Source of the DNA: Fundicoccus_A sp052115865
Lineage (GTDB): Bacteria; Bacillota; Bacilli; Lactobacillales; Aerococcaceae
Assembly (NCBI RefSeq): GCF_052115865.1
Contig: NZ_JBQKME010000001.1
Span: forward strand, 62,001 to 126,000
DNA length: 64,000 bases
Direction of reading: 5' to 3'
Shown: positions 38,336 through 47,208 of the stretch, one piece after another
How the letters are laid out: the number at the start of each line of letters is the position of its first letter
Numbering within the stretch: position 1 is the first letter of the stretch
The notes under the pieces: generated by a model
What the model was told of the DNA's origin: nothing
The model's input: only the letters and a program-made list of their open reading frames with translations
Databases searched by the model: none
Position numbers and translations under genes: made by a program

Positions 38336-38395
38336 GGAGTAGGTTTTTAGCTAGTAGACTTTTGAGTATGTGGTGATGGATTACGATGGGAATGG

Positions 38396-38642
38396 GATTT
38401 AGTGCGTGAAGGTATAGAGTTGCTAAAAATTTCCGTTAAGGCCAGGGGTTTAGGCGTGTAAACGTAAGAAAGTGCTAAATACTTCCGTTTGCGTCAAACG
38501 TTTAGTTGCGTAAATGAAAAAAAGAGCTAAAAACTTCCGTTAACAGTAGGTGTTTGGTTGCCTAAACGTAAAAAAGAGCTCAAATTTTCCGTTAACTGCA
38601 AAGGTTTAGTGACGTAAGCGTAAAAAAGCGTTAAAAACTTCC
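38396..38642. repeat. Tandem array D: five 52-bp units
   Basis: Units begin at 38396, 38448, 38500, 38552 and 38604: exactly 52 bases each time. The unit has GTTTA-N6-TAAAC at its start (clearest in unit 2), then AAAAAGAGCTAAAAACTTCCGTTAAC and a variable end. Sequence differs from arrays B and C although the period is the same. Confidence 0.93.
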
Positions 38643-38753
38643 CTTAGTCCCATCATTTTACACATAACCTGAAAACAAGCACGAAACCTTTTGATAGCAA
38701 CACAACACACTTACCTAATCAGGAAAATCCCACCAAAAAAACTAAACAAAAAT

Positions 38754-38797
38754 AACGAATCCCAGTACATCAAATTGTACAATAGGATTCGTTTTTT
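38754..38797. terminator. Terminator between convergent genes
   Basis: AACGAATCC (38754-38762) pairs with GGATTCGTT (38785-38793), then TTTT. On the other strand it is also followed by a T-rich run, so it can serve both the kduD2 gene and the minus-strand regulator. Confidence 0.85.
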
Positions 38798-38809
38798 ATT
38801 TGAAATCAT

Positions 38810-40354
38810 TTAATTTTTAGTGTCTTGCAATAGCTTGGAAGGAGAGTAACCGGTGACTTTTTTGAAAACCGCGGTAAAGTATGCAGGATTGTCAAAGCCA
38901 ACAGATTCTGCGACTTCATAGATCATATAGTCGCCTGTCAGTAACTTTTTACGGGCTTTTTCGATTCGGGTCCGCGTCACATATTCATTAAAGGTGATAT
39001 TCATTTTATCTTTAAAAATCTTCCCTAAATAGTTTCTAGAAATATACAATTCATCAGCGATTTCAATTAGAGTAAAACGGGTGTGAATATTTTTATCGAT
39101 GTATTCAATCACGTCTTGAACAAGTCGCGTGTGTTTCACATTATCTTCGAACACAGGTTCACTTTCCATTTTTTTAATTAATTGATAAAAGAACTGTTGC
39201 AATTCATTCCAAGAATCGAATGAAACTAAGGTGTGCAGCAAGTTATCATCATCCAAATATTTATAAATATTAATATTTAAAATGCCTAACTCATATTTAA
39301 GAATTGTGAACATATCAAGTGCGATATTAAAACCTCTTGAATAAATATAATTGTGTCTCTTCAGGTTGGTAAAAAATTCGACAATACTTTTCTTAACCAT
39401 TTCAATATTCATTTGCCGAATGGCACTAGATAGCTCATTTTTAAAATTAGAGAAGGTATCTGAATCTAGTTCATACTCAAAATTAAAGAGTAGGTTTTGA
39501 ATGTTATCGATTGTTTCTTCCCATGTATTGGCAAGCTGACCAAAATCGTAGTCAAAGTTTGTTTGGAAAAATTCACCCAAGGTATTAGCAGTAAGATTTA
39601 TTGATTTATCGAACGAGGAAGAAGCATCCGTCTCATGATCATACTTTAATAAGAGTACAAAGTTTGTTGCGTCAAGGATGACATAGAAAAACTTAAAGTT
39701 AAGTGTTTGTGATAACTCATTAATGATATTTTCAATACCAAAATGTAGCATGGTGTTCGAATACTTACTATTTGCTTCATAATCTACAGAAAAATTAAAG
39801 CGGATCGGTAAGTAAAAATGTTGCGGCCAATTACGGATGATGCGCTCTTGCGTTGCAGATAAATTATCGTAATTAATCAAGCCTTTTACAGTATTTTGCA
39901 GTAAATCTTCCGTAGCATTTTTTGTATAAGTTTTTAACTGATTTTTATAGTTCAATAAATGTTCCGATTCATTATGTTGATTAGTTAAGTGCGTATCGAT
40001 ATCTTCTAATGTTTTTATTAGTGTTTTTCTTGAAGTAGGTTTGGATAAATATTCTCTAATATTTAATTTTAAGGCATCACGAGCGTGTTTAAATTCTGAA
40101 TGACCACTTAAAATGATCACTTCAGATTCTACTTTTTGTTCTCTCAGGGCTTGAATCATTTCAATACCAGTTGCTTTTGGCATATAAATATCAGTAATGA
40201 TTAAATCAGGCTTTGTCTCAAGTGCCATCTCGTAGCCTTCAGCACCGTTAAATGCCATGCCGACTACTTCAAAATTTAGCTCAGCATTTATTATTATTTT
40301 TTGAATTCCCTCGCATACTTTTTTATCATCATCAACTATTATTACTCTCCACAT
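38810..40354 (-). CDS. AraC-type response regulator, YesN family (second pair)
   Basis: 514 residues: receiver domain with VIIVDDDKKV, phospho-acceptor Asp55 (LIITDIYMP) and KPTS; long central region; C-terminal AraC domain (IADELYISRNYLGKIFKDK ... VAESVGFDNPAYFTAVFKK, then GYSPSKL). Follows its kinase by 17 bases on the minus strand. Probably activates rhamnogalacturonan import or degradation genes near it. Confidence 0.92.
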   Translation of the reverse strand: MWRVIIVDDDKKVCEGIQKIIINAELNFEVVGMAFNGAEGYEMALETKPDLIITDIYMPKATGIEMIQALREQKVESEVIILSGHSEFKHARDALKLNIREYLSKPTSRKTLIKTLEDIDTHLTNQHNESEHLLNYKNQLKTYTKNATEDLLQNTVKGLINYDNLSATQERIIRNWPQHFYLPIRFNFSVDYEANSKYSNTMLHFGIENIINELSQTLNFKFFYVILDATNFVLLLKYDHETDASSSFDKSINLTANTLGEFFQTNFDYDFGQLANTWEETIDNIQNLLFNFEYELDSDTFSNFKNELSSAIRQMNIEMVKKSIVEFFTNLKRHNYIYSRGFNIALDMFTILKYELGILNINIYKYLDDDNLLHTLVSFDSWNELQQFFYQLIKKMESEPVFEDNVKHTRLVQDVIEYIDKNIHTRFTLIEIADELYISRNYLGKIFKDKMNITFNEYVTRTRIEKARKKLLTGDYMIYEVAESVGFDNPAYFTAVFKKVTGYSPSKLLQDTKN

Positions 40355-40371
40355 ATTTGTTACCTCTTCTA

Positions 40372-42090
40372 TTAGTTAATATTTGAAAAGTCATCCACAT
40401 TAGTGATATTTGGAATCACAATTTTAACAATTACACCTTTATCTTTAGCGTTTGCTAAATAAATTTTCGCTTGATAATTGTAATAAGTGTCGAGTCTTTC
40501 GCGTACATTTTTGATGCCGTATCCACCAGTATCAGTGTTTGAACTTTTCTCAAATGTTTCTGCTCCTTCACCAGTATCCTTAATGGTTATCGTAATGGTC
40601 TCGTCTACTGATTCTAAAACCTTTATTGTTATATGGCCACAATCCATATTATTGAAGCCGTGAATAATTGAATTTTCTACAAAAGGTTGTAGTGTCAACT
40701 TCGGAATGTAACTGTCTTTAATATTCTCCTCAACTTCGAGGCTGTAGCTGATTCTATTTTCTAAGCGAATTTGCTGTAATTCTAAATACTTTTCAACATA
40801 AGCGACTTCTCTTTCAATGGGGATGACGCTTTCGCCCTTAGATAAACCGATGCGTAACATTTCACCTAGCAGTTCAATCATGTGACTCATTTCATCATCG
40901 TCATTTTCAATTGCTCGCCAGTTTAATTGGTCGAGCGTATTATATAAAAAATGAGGATTGATATTCGCCTGTAGCGCTTTTTGTTCTGCTATTTTCTGCT
41001 GATTATGATGAGTAATCACTTCATTTAACAAATATTCATTCCGTTCAATCAAGTTTTTATAGACGTCAAAAATTTCCCCAAATTCATTTTCATAATCATC
41101 TGGAATTTCTTGTACCGTTCGATTTAATTTATAGTCCTTCATTAAATTAATGAGTTGATTAAATGGAGCAGTGAATTGAGTAATCACAAACATTGATCCG
41201 ACTAAAGCCAGGCTAATCATAATGATACTAACCAAGGTCATGCCTAAAGCCATTTCACGACTAGTATTAGTCAAATAATCATAAGATGTAATACTAAGTG
41301 TGGTCCATGCTGGCGATGCCAAGCGATTAGCAACGATTAAATTATCATCTACTATTTGGTGAACTGGCTGATTAGGAGTATCCAGTTCAATAGGTAAAGC
41401 ATAAACTTCAGCTAAAGGACTTTCATTTGTACTTGCTAATATTTCATTTTGATCATTTAAGATTAATAAATCTGACTGATTCTGGAATGATGCCAGCCAA
41501 TTATTTAATTCAGTCGGATTAATGTTGACTAATAAGAGTGCATGGACTTCGCCTCTAAAGTTACGCAATTTACGTGCAAGCGTAATGACATTCCGCGATT
41601 CATCAAATAATTCAAATTGCCTAATTCCTAACCATTTAACATTATCGTCTCCCAAGTTATTCATTAAATCAGAATCCTCTATATCCGATAAAGACCCAAA
41701 TTTTACGGGTGTATCTTCGCGAGCAGGCGGAAGTGGACTATCGATATAGAGTTCTATTGAATCAATTAAATAATTTGTCACAACCACATTTGTGATTTCG
41801 GTCGTCAATAATCCCATTTGATAGTAGGAGGCATTTCCTCTAACGACATCATTTAAATTATTTTGCCTACCTAATACAACCGACTGTCCTTCGATACTAG
41901 CCAGTTGTTCTTCAATTTGATCATTTAAAAGGGTGAGATGACTTCTTTGTTGCTCAGCTGTGAGATTAGTTGCTTCACCAACTGTATTAAAGTAATTAAT
42001 TGAAATAAAAATAGTGAAAATCACACCTAAAAATATCAATATACCGCTGAACAATAACTTTTTATAGGAATACTTTTTTATAAAATTCAA
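40372..42090 (-). CDS. Sensor histidine kinase, YesM family (second pair)
   Basis: 572 residues: membrane spans near residues 13-33 and 285-305 flank an extracellular sensor; HAMP; HisKA-type ALQANINPHFLYNTLDQLNW with His380; ATPase domain with VENSIIHGF (N box), DTGEGA (G1) and TGGYGIKNVRERLD (G2), all intact. The start appears to be TTG at 42090, with AAAGGAG 12 bases upstream and no in-frame ATG. Its promoter carries the same paired palindromes as kduI, so sensing capacity is likely under uronate control. Confidence 0.9.
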   Translation of the reverse strand: MNFIKKYSYKKLLFSGILIFLGVIFTIFISINYFNTVGEATNLTAEQQRSHLTLLNDQIEEQLASIEGQSVVLGRQNNLNDVVRGNASYYQMGLLTTEITNVVVTNYLIDSIELYIDSPLPPAREDTPVKFGSLSDIEDSDLMNNLGDDNVKWLGIRQFELFDESRNVITLARKLRNFRGEVHALLLVNINPTELNNWLASFQNQSDLLILNDQNEILASTNESPLAEVYALPIELDTPNQPVHQIVDDNLIVANRLASPAWTTLSITSYDYLTNTSREMALGMTLVSIIMISLALVGSMFVITQFTAPFNQLINLMKDYKLNRTVQEIPDDYENEFGEIFDVYKNLIERNEYLLNEVITHHNQQKIAEQKALQANINPHFLYNTLDQLNWRAIENDDDEMSHMIELLGEMLRIGLSKGESVIPIEREVAYVEKYLELQQIRLENRISYSLEVEENIKDSYIPKLTLQPFVENSIIHGFNNMDCGHITIKVLESVDETITITIKDTGEGAETFEKSSNTDTGGYGIKNVRERLDTYYNYQAKIYLANAKDKGVIVKIVIPNITNVDDFSNIN

Positions 42091-42122
42091 TTGTATTGTA
42101 TACTCCTTTTAATCATTAGAGT

Positions 42123-42185
42123 TTTCCTATATAGAAAGTTGTTTTTTTATATAGAAACCTTACTTATTATTATATATAATTATGA
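42123..42185 (-). promoter_or_regulatory. Kinase/regulator promoter with double palindromic operator
   Basis: On the minus strand a TTGTAA box and TATAAT are 17 bases apart, followed by AAGTAAGGTTTCTATATAA and then TTTCTATATAGGAAA (palindromes at about 42143-42157 and 42123-42137). The stretch AGTAAGGTTTCTATATAA is shared almost letter for letter with the kduI promoter region. Confidence 0.8.
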
Positions 42186-42299
42186 TAGGGGTTACAAATG
42201 CTTTTCCAAAAAAGACGATAGTAATCGAATAAATATGTGTGAAACATGAAAATATCTGCCTTTTATGAAAAAAAGCATTTCGGTAATCGGTATTTATTT

Positions 42300-42550
42300 G
42301 ATATGCGCACACTCTCGTTGACTGGGAGTGCACGCAAAGACTAAAAATACAGAATATGCGCACTCCCTTCAGTGAGGTACTGCACGCAAATCCTAAAAAC
42401 CCAATTTGCGCGCTCTCAGATCATACGAGACAGCGCGCAAATCCAAAAATACCAAAATACGCGCACTCAGGTCATACGAGACAGCGCACAAACTCGAATA
42501 CCCCAAAATACACGCTCTCAGATCCACCGAGACAGCGCGCAGACCCGAGA
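42300..42550. repeat. Tandem array C: five ~51-52-bp units, related to array B
   Basis: Units such as ATGCGCACTCCC...GTACTGCACGCAAATCCTAAAAA and GCGCGCTCTCAG...CGAGACAGCGCGCAAATCC repeat every 51-53 bases. The arms (GCGCGCTCTC / GAGACAGCGCGC) pair imperfectly. The consensus resembles array B, 13 kb away. The array lies between the divergent kinase and rhaM genes; the short reading frames crossing it in several frames are an effect of the period and not genes. Confidence 0.88.
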
Positions 42551-42685
42551 ACAACCCAACCAACTCGCTGCCACTGCAATCCAGAAAGCAGACAGCACAC
42601 ACCACTAAACAAACCAACATCAACCAAGTGCCTTAAACAGCACTTAACTAAACTAAAATGAAAATTTTGAAAGGGTGGAATTTAT

Positions 42686-43006
42686 TTGATAAGAAAAGCT
42701 TTTGTGATGAAAGTGTATCCGGATCAACATGATGAGTACCATAAGCGACATAATGAGCTTTGGCCGGAGATGGAAAGTATGTTGAAAGCACACGGATTAA
42801 TTCAATACAATATTTATTTAGATAAGGAGACAAGTTTCTTGTTTGCTTATTTAGAATTGGAAGATGATAACAATTGGGACAAGACTGCGACCACTGATGT
42901 GAATAAAAGATGGTGGGATTTTATGGCTCCAGTAATGGAAACAAATCCTGACAATAGTCCTGTATCCCGTGATTTATTAGAAGTGTTTCATTTAGAAAAA
43001 GAATAA
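42686..43006 (+). CDS. rhaM: L-rhamnose mutarotase
   Basis: 106 residues, the usual size. Interconverts alpha- and beta-L-rhamnose so that RhaA receives its preferred anomer. Signatures: KAFVMKVYPDQHDEYHKRHNELWPEM (seen in two pieces: VMKVYPDQHDEY and HNELWPEM), NYIL-type strand YNIYLDKETSFLFAYLEL and the closing RWWDFMAPVMETNPDNSPV. Start is TTG at 42686 after AAAGGGTGG; the family normally begins MIRKAF. It heads an operon with the epimerase-like gene and GH105, away from rhaBAD. Confidence 0.95.
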   Translation: MIRKAFVMKVYPDQHDEYHKRHNELWPEMESMLKAHGLIQYNIYLDKETSFLFAYLELEDDNNWDKTATTDVNKRWWDFMAPVMETNPDNSPVSRDLLEVFHLEKE

Positions 43007-43018
43007 AGAGAGGTACTT

Positions 43019-43858
43019 ATGTATAATATTGGAGTTCGAGCGCATGATATTGCGAACACTACACTTGAAGATTTAGCCGCAAAGTTGAAAGAGCGTAATA
43101 TTAACTATATTCAACTTGCACTAAAAAGATCGTTAAAAGAACATGACGTGACTACTAGAAATATGAACGTTGGAATGGCGAAAGACATAGGCAACATTTT
43201 CAGTAAGCAAGATGTAAATATTGCTGTTTTAGGTTGTTATGTGAATCTGATTCATCCTGATCCAGTGGAACGAAAAGCTGCTTTAGATTTCTTTAAAGCA
43301 CATATTCGCCATGCTAAACATATGGGTGCTTTGACAGTGGGGACGGAAACGGGAGCTGCAACGCCTGAAGTACAATACACTGAAAAGAACTTTGAAGAAG
43401 TGGCATTTATTAGTGCTGTTCATAGTGTAAAGGAATTAGTAGCGGAAGCTGAAAAGCATGGGGTCATTGTAGCCATTGAAGGTGGGATTAATCACCCAAT
43501 TTATTCGCCGAAAATGATGAAACGATTGCTTGATGAAGTAGATTCCAACAATATGCAAGTAATATTGGACGTCGTTAATTATATTTTCCCTGACAATGCG
43601 TCGGTGGAAACTCAACATCAAATTATTGATGAAGCTTTTGACTTGTTTGGAGACCGCATTACTGTGATTCATGCCAAAGACTTTGTCATTGAAAATAATG
43701 AGAAAAAGATTGTGCCAGTGGGTCAAGGTGAGATGGATTATGAATATTTATTGAATAAAGTTAAAGCTGAAAAACCACGGATCCCTGTTCTTCTTGAAGA
43801 AACAGAAGAGCCTTATATCGAAAGTAGTACTGAATTTTTAAAAAAATATAATAAATAA
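43019..43858 (+). CDS. Sugar phosphate isomerase/epimerase-like TIM-barrel protein
   Basis: 279 residues of the AP-endonuclease-2/xylose-isomerase-like barrel. Metal-site blocks: TVGTETGAA, IVAIEGGINHPIYS, VILDVVNY, ITVIHAKDF and the closing LLEETEEP. Related proteins isomerise or epimerise free or phosphorylated sugars, but I cannot name the reaction. It sits 12 bases after rhaM and 13 before GH105, so a role in handling a rhamnogalacturonan-derived sugar is likely. Confidence 0.7.
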   Translation: MYNIGVRAHDIANTTLEDLAAKLKERNINYIQLALKRSLKEHDVTTRNMNVGMAKDIGNIFSKQDVNIAVLGCYVNLIHPDPVERKAALDFFKAHIRHAKHMGALTVGTETGAATPEVQYTEKNFEEVAFISAVHSVKELVAEAEKHGVIVAIEGGINHPIYSPKMMKRLLDEVDSNNMQVILDVVNYIFPDNASVETQHQIIDEAFDLFGDRITVIHAKDFVIENNEKKIVPVGQGEMDYEYLLNKVKAEKPRIPVLLEETEEPYIESSTEFLKKYNK

Positions 43859-43871
43859 AGGAAAGTAAATA

Positions 43872-44969
43872 ATGACAGAATTAACACTTAATAAAGATAA
43901 GATTACAGAATATATTGATCGTTTAGCAGAAAATTTATCCACTATCAAAGACGATACAGGTGAGTATCTATTAAATTTTGATGGTTTAATTGTGGATGAT
44001 AAGAGTTGGCATGTATGGAATTGGCCACAAGGTGTCGGTTTGTATGGTCTTTATTCATATTATAAATTCACAAAAAGTGACTCAGCTAAAGCAATTATTG
44101 ATGAATGGTTTGAGCAACGCTTATTGGAAGGGGCTCCTCCAAAAAATGTGAATACTATGGCTCCTTTACTTACAATGGCGCTATTGTATGAAGAAGAAAA
44201 TCGTCCGGAATACAAGCCATATTTAGAGCAATGGGCAGATTGGGTAATGTATGATATGCCGCGTACGGATGAAAATGGTCTGCAACATATGACTTATGGT
44301 CCTGAAAATAAAAATCAGTTGTGGGCGGATACTTTGATGATGACAGTGTTGCCTTTAGCAAAAATTGGTTTGTTGCTTGACCGCAAAGAATATGTTGAAG
44401 AAGCGAAAAGACAATTCCTGATCCATATTAAATATTTAGCAGACCGAAAAAGTGGTTTATGGTTCCATGGTTGGACGTTTGAAGGCCATCATCATTTTGC
44501 CGATGCTTTATGGGGAAGAGCAAACTGTTGGGCAACGATTGCGATTCCTGAAATTATTGAAATCCTAGATTTACAAGCAGGTGACCATTTATATGAATAT
44601 TTAGTAGAAACTTTAAATGCCCAAGTTGCGGCTTTAAAAGAAGTTCAAGATGAAAGTGGCCTATGGCACACACTTTTAGATGAAAAGGAATCATATTTAG
44701 AAGCATCTGCAACTGCTGGATTTGCTTTTGGTATTCTGAAAGGAATCCGTAAACGTTATATTTCTAAAGAGTATTTACCTGTTGCTGAAAAAGCAATTAA
44801 GGGGATCATTGATAATATTAATGAAGATGGAGCAGTTGAAAAAGTTTCTGTTGGGACTGCTTTGGAAGATAATTTAGATTATTACCGTAATGTTCGAGTA
44901 ACGACAATGCCTTATGGACAATCTTTAGCAATTCTTGCTCTAACAGAATATCTTTATGTATTTGTATAA
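43872..44969 (+). CDS. GH105 unsaturated rhamnogalacturonyl hydrolase
   Basis: 365 residues, (alpha/alpha)6 barrel like YteR/YesR. Hydrolyses the unsaturated galacturonic acid from the non-reducing end of rhamnogalacturonan oligosaccharides, giving rhamnose-ended product and a 4-deoxyuronate. Seen: WNWPQGVGLYGLYSYYKF, NVNTMAPLLTMALLYEE, catalytic Asp153 in LWADTLMMTVLPLAKIG, and WFHGWTFEGHHHFADALWGR. No signal peptide, so cytoplasmic. It joins the lyases to kduI and rhaBAD functionally. Confidence 0.93.
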   Translation: MTELTLNKDKITEYIDRLAENLSTIKDDTGEYLLNFDGLIVDDKSWHVWNWPQGVGLYGLYSYYKFTKSDSAKAIIDEWFEQRLLEGAPPKNVNTMAPLLTMALLYEEENRPEYKPYLEQWADWVMYDMPRTDENGLQHMTYGPENKNQLWADTLMMTVLPLAKIGLLLDRKEYVEEAKRQFLIHIKYLADRKSGLWFHGWTFEGHHHFADALWGRANCWATIAIPEIIEILDLQAGDHLYEYLVETLNAQVAALKEVQDESGLWHTLLDEKESYLEASATAGFAFGILKGIRKRYISKEYLPVAEKAIKGIIDNINEDGAVEKVSVGTALEDNLDYYRNVRVTTMPYGQSLAILALTEYLYVFV

Positions 44970-44980
44970 GTAAATATATT

Positions 44981-45018
44981 AGACTCTTTTCTGCAAACCA
45001 AGAGAAAAGAGTCTTTTG
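44981..45018 (+). terminator. Terminator of the rhaM operon
   Basis: AGACTCTTTTCT (44981-44992) pairs with AGAAAAGAGTCT (45003-45014), followed by TTT. Confidence 0.9.
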
Positions 45019-45079
45019 ATATAAAAAGTAATTATTGAATTGCGTTGATTATTGATAGTTTCGTTTCATTTTTATATTC

Positions 45080-45105
45080 AGAAAGCGGTGCCAGAAAAGT
45101 ATACT
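45080..45105 (+). promoter_or_regulatory. cre-like site and -10 element before the solute-binding protein
   Basis: AGAAAGCGGTGCCA (45080-45093) matches the cre consensus with two mismatches and lies over the expected -35 region of TATACT (45100-45105). Confidence 0.5.
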
Positions 45106-45148
45106 ATAAGTACAATCTTGTTTGTGGAAAAGTTGGTGAAAATAAATA

Positions 45149-46441
45149 ATGAGGAAATATTTATTTGCTTTAATTGTTGTCATTACAATGTTTATGAGTG
45201 TTTTCAACAAAGGGAGCGCTAATATAGTGACTGTTGCGGCAGAAGGCAAAGAAGGACAGGCTATTCGTGTCGCATGGTGGGGTAGCCAAGAACGTCATGA
45301 TATGACACTTGAAGCGATTCAATTATTTACTAAGGAAACTGGCATCAAAGTGGAAACAGAATACACTGTTTGGGATGGCTATTGGGGACGATTGAATACG
45401 CAAGCAGCTGGTAGTAATTTGCCTGATGTCATTCAAATGGATAATTCTTATTTAAGTGAATTCGATAGCAATAGCTTGTTGGTTGATTTAGATCCATTTA
45501 TTCAGGCTGGAATGATTGATTTGTCAGATGTAGACGATATCTATCAAGAAACATTAATAATTGGGGACCGCACCTTAGGGATTTCTGCTGGAGCAAATGC
45601 TTTGGCCGTTATTTATAATGTAGATTTAGCTCAAGAATATAACGTAAATTTGGAAGCTGGATATAGCTACGAGGACTTATACACCATTAATATCGAATTA
45701 GCAGAAATGATAAGAGCTGAAGGTTTCAATTATTGGGGCTATGATTTTGCGAATTCTGAGTATGAATTATTTAATAATTTTGTGAGACAACATAATGAAT
45801 CAATCTATAACGATTTCGGCGATGGGGTTGGTTTTAACACGCAAACTTTAATTGATTATTTTACTTGGCTACATAAAATGGTGGCTGATGGAGCGGCTCC
45901 ATCACATGATATGATGCTGACTTATCACGTAGGAGCAGAAAGCATGATTCAAGATGGAACCTCATTAATGAGGACAGCTGCGAGTAATCAATTAATTGCA
46001 GACCAGCAAGGAACGGATTATGAATTAGCTTTAACCGTCCTTCCGTCATTAGACGGTATCCATGCCAACTATATTCGGCCAGCCATGTCTTGGTCGATTA
46101 GTTCGAATGCCAAAAATACAGAAGCTGCTGCACAATTTATCAATTTTATGACCAACAATTTAGCAGCTAATGAAATCTTACAAGCAGAACGTGGAGTGCC
46201 TATATCTTCTGTAGTGCGGGAACAATTAAGTGAGCAAGTAGATGATGCGACACTAAAAACATTCAGCTTTTTAGATGAACTTAGCGACTATACTAAGCCA
46301 GCTGAACCCATTTCACCTCCAGGGGAAACAGAAGTGAGAGCTTCCTTTTTACGAATTGTGGAGTTTTTGAAAAATGGTCAATTGACTCCTGAAGCAGCCG
46401 CTAATCAATTTGTGAATGAAGCGAATAGTATTTTGAAGTAA
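45149..46441 (+). CDS. Solute-binding protein, YesO/UgpB-like, without adjacent permeases
   Basis: 430 residues, family-1 CUT1 binding protein (IRVAWWGSQERHDMTLEAIQ, VWDGYWGRLNTQAAGSNLPD, WSISSNAKNTEAAAQFINFM). In B. subtilis the similar YesO works with YesP and YesQ on rhamnogalacturonan oligosaccharides. Here no permease genes adjoin it; YesL, GH42 and others follow. The signal peptide ends VTVAAEG, a signal peptidase I type site, with no cysteine in the protein. It may share permeases encoded elsewhere. Confidence 0.85.
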   Translation: MRKYLFALIVVITMFMSVFNKGSANIVTVAAEGKEGQAIRVAWWGSQERHDMTLEAIQLFTKETGIKVETEYTVWDGYWGRLNTQAAGSNLPDVIQMDNSYLSEFDSNSLLVDLDPFIQAGMIDLSDVDDIYQETLIIGDRTLGISAGANALAVIYNVDLAQEYNVNLEAGYSYEDLYTINIELAEMIRAEGFNYWGYDFANSEYELFNNFVRQHNESIYNDFGDGVGFNTQTLIDYFTWLHKMVADGAAPSHDMMLTYHVGAESMIQDGTSLMRTAASNQLIADQQGTDYELALTVLPSLDGIHANYIRPAMSWSISSNAKNTEAAAQFINFMTNNLAANEILQAERGVPISSVVREQLSEQVDDATLKTFSFLDELSDYTKPAEPISPPGETEVRASFLRIVEFLKNGQLTPEAAANQFVNEANSILK

Positions 46442-46557
46442 AAATTCGAAACAGATTTTATAATCCACAGGAAAACCGAAAATTAAATGGAAGTAGTAAT
46501 AAACGAGAAAAGTTTATGCCTACTTTTATTTTTATGAAGATGAAAGGGGCTACAACT

Positions 46558-47208
46558 TTGAAGAAAAACAGTATAGTCAACAGATTGTATATGTTGGCTG
46601 AGTGGATTATGTATTTAGCTTATCTCAATTTAATTTGGCTATTATTTACCTTATTAGGTTTGATTGTCTTTGGATGTGCACCAGCAACTGCAGCCTTGTT
46701 TGCTGTCTGGACGAAAGTTTCTGAAGAAAAAACTTTTAAAGTCTCTCTTTTTAAAAGCTTTTTTGAAGCCTATAAGCGTTACTTTATGCGGGCAAACTTT
46801 GTTGGCTATAGTCTTGCAATTGTCGTTGCTTTGCTAATATTTGGCTTTATAAATTTACCAGGCTTACCTACAGTCGTCTTTTTCTTTCTTTCGCTTATTT
46901 TAGGCGGAGTAGGAAGTATTGTGTTAGTGGTTTTATTTTATAGTTTTCCAGTCTTAGTGAACTATAACACCTCTTATGTAGAAACTTTTAAAATGGCATT
47001 TATTATCGGTCTTTCACATTTAAATCATGCAATTATTATGGGACTATTTTTATTAATTATCAGCTTTGCTTTAAACATTTCTCCAGGATTTATGGTTTTC
47101 TTTTTAATCTCATTACCGGCTTATATTATTTCAAAATATACGCAGAAATCATTTATTCAAATAAATAATTCGACAGAAAAGGATAGTGTATTTGATGGGC
47201 AAGAATAA
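46558..47208 (+). CDS. YesL-family (DUF624) membrane protein
   Basis: About 217 residues from TTG 46558, which has AAAGGGG eight bases upstream; ATG codons at 46516, 46534 and 46540 are in frame but lack a site. Typical DUF624 opening LNLIWLLFTLLGLIVFGCAPATAALFAVW, seen here as FTLLGLIVFGCAPATAALFA, and five membrane segments. Its end overlaps the GH42 gene by 14 bases, showing translational coupling with sugar-degrading enzymes. Role unknown. Confidence 0.85.
   Translation: MKKNSIVNRLYMLAEWIMYLAYLNLIWLLFTLLGLIVFGCAPATAALFAVWTKVSEEKTFKVSLFKSFFEAYKRYFMRANFVGYSLAIVVALLIFGFINLPGLPTVVFFFLSLILGGVGSIVLVVLFYSFPVLVNYNTSYVETFKMAFIIGLSHLNHAIIMGLFLLIISFALNISPGFMVFFLISLPAYIISKYTQKSFIQINNSTEKDSVFDGQE

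Noticed and set aside
42356..42661. Overlapping reading frames of 76-101 codons in several frames
   Set aside because: They arise because the ~51-52 bp repeat lacks stops in these frames. Composition is unlike a gene, and there is no ribosome site.
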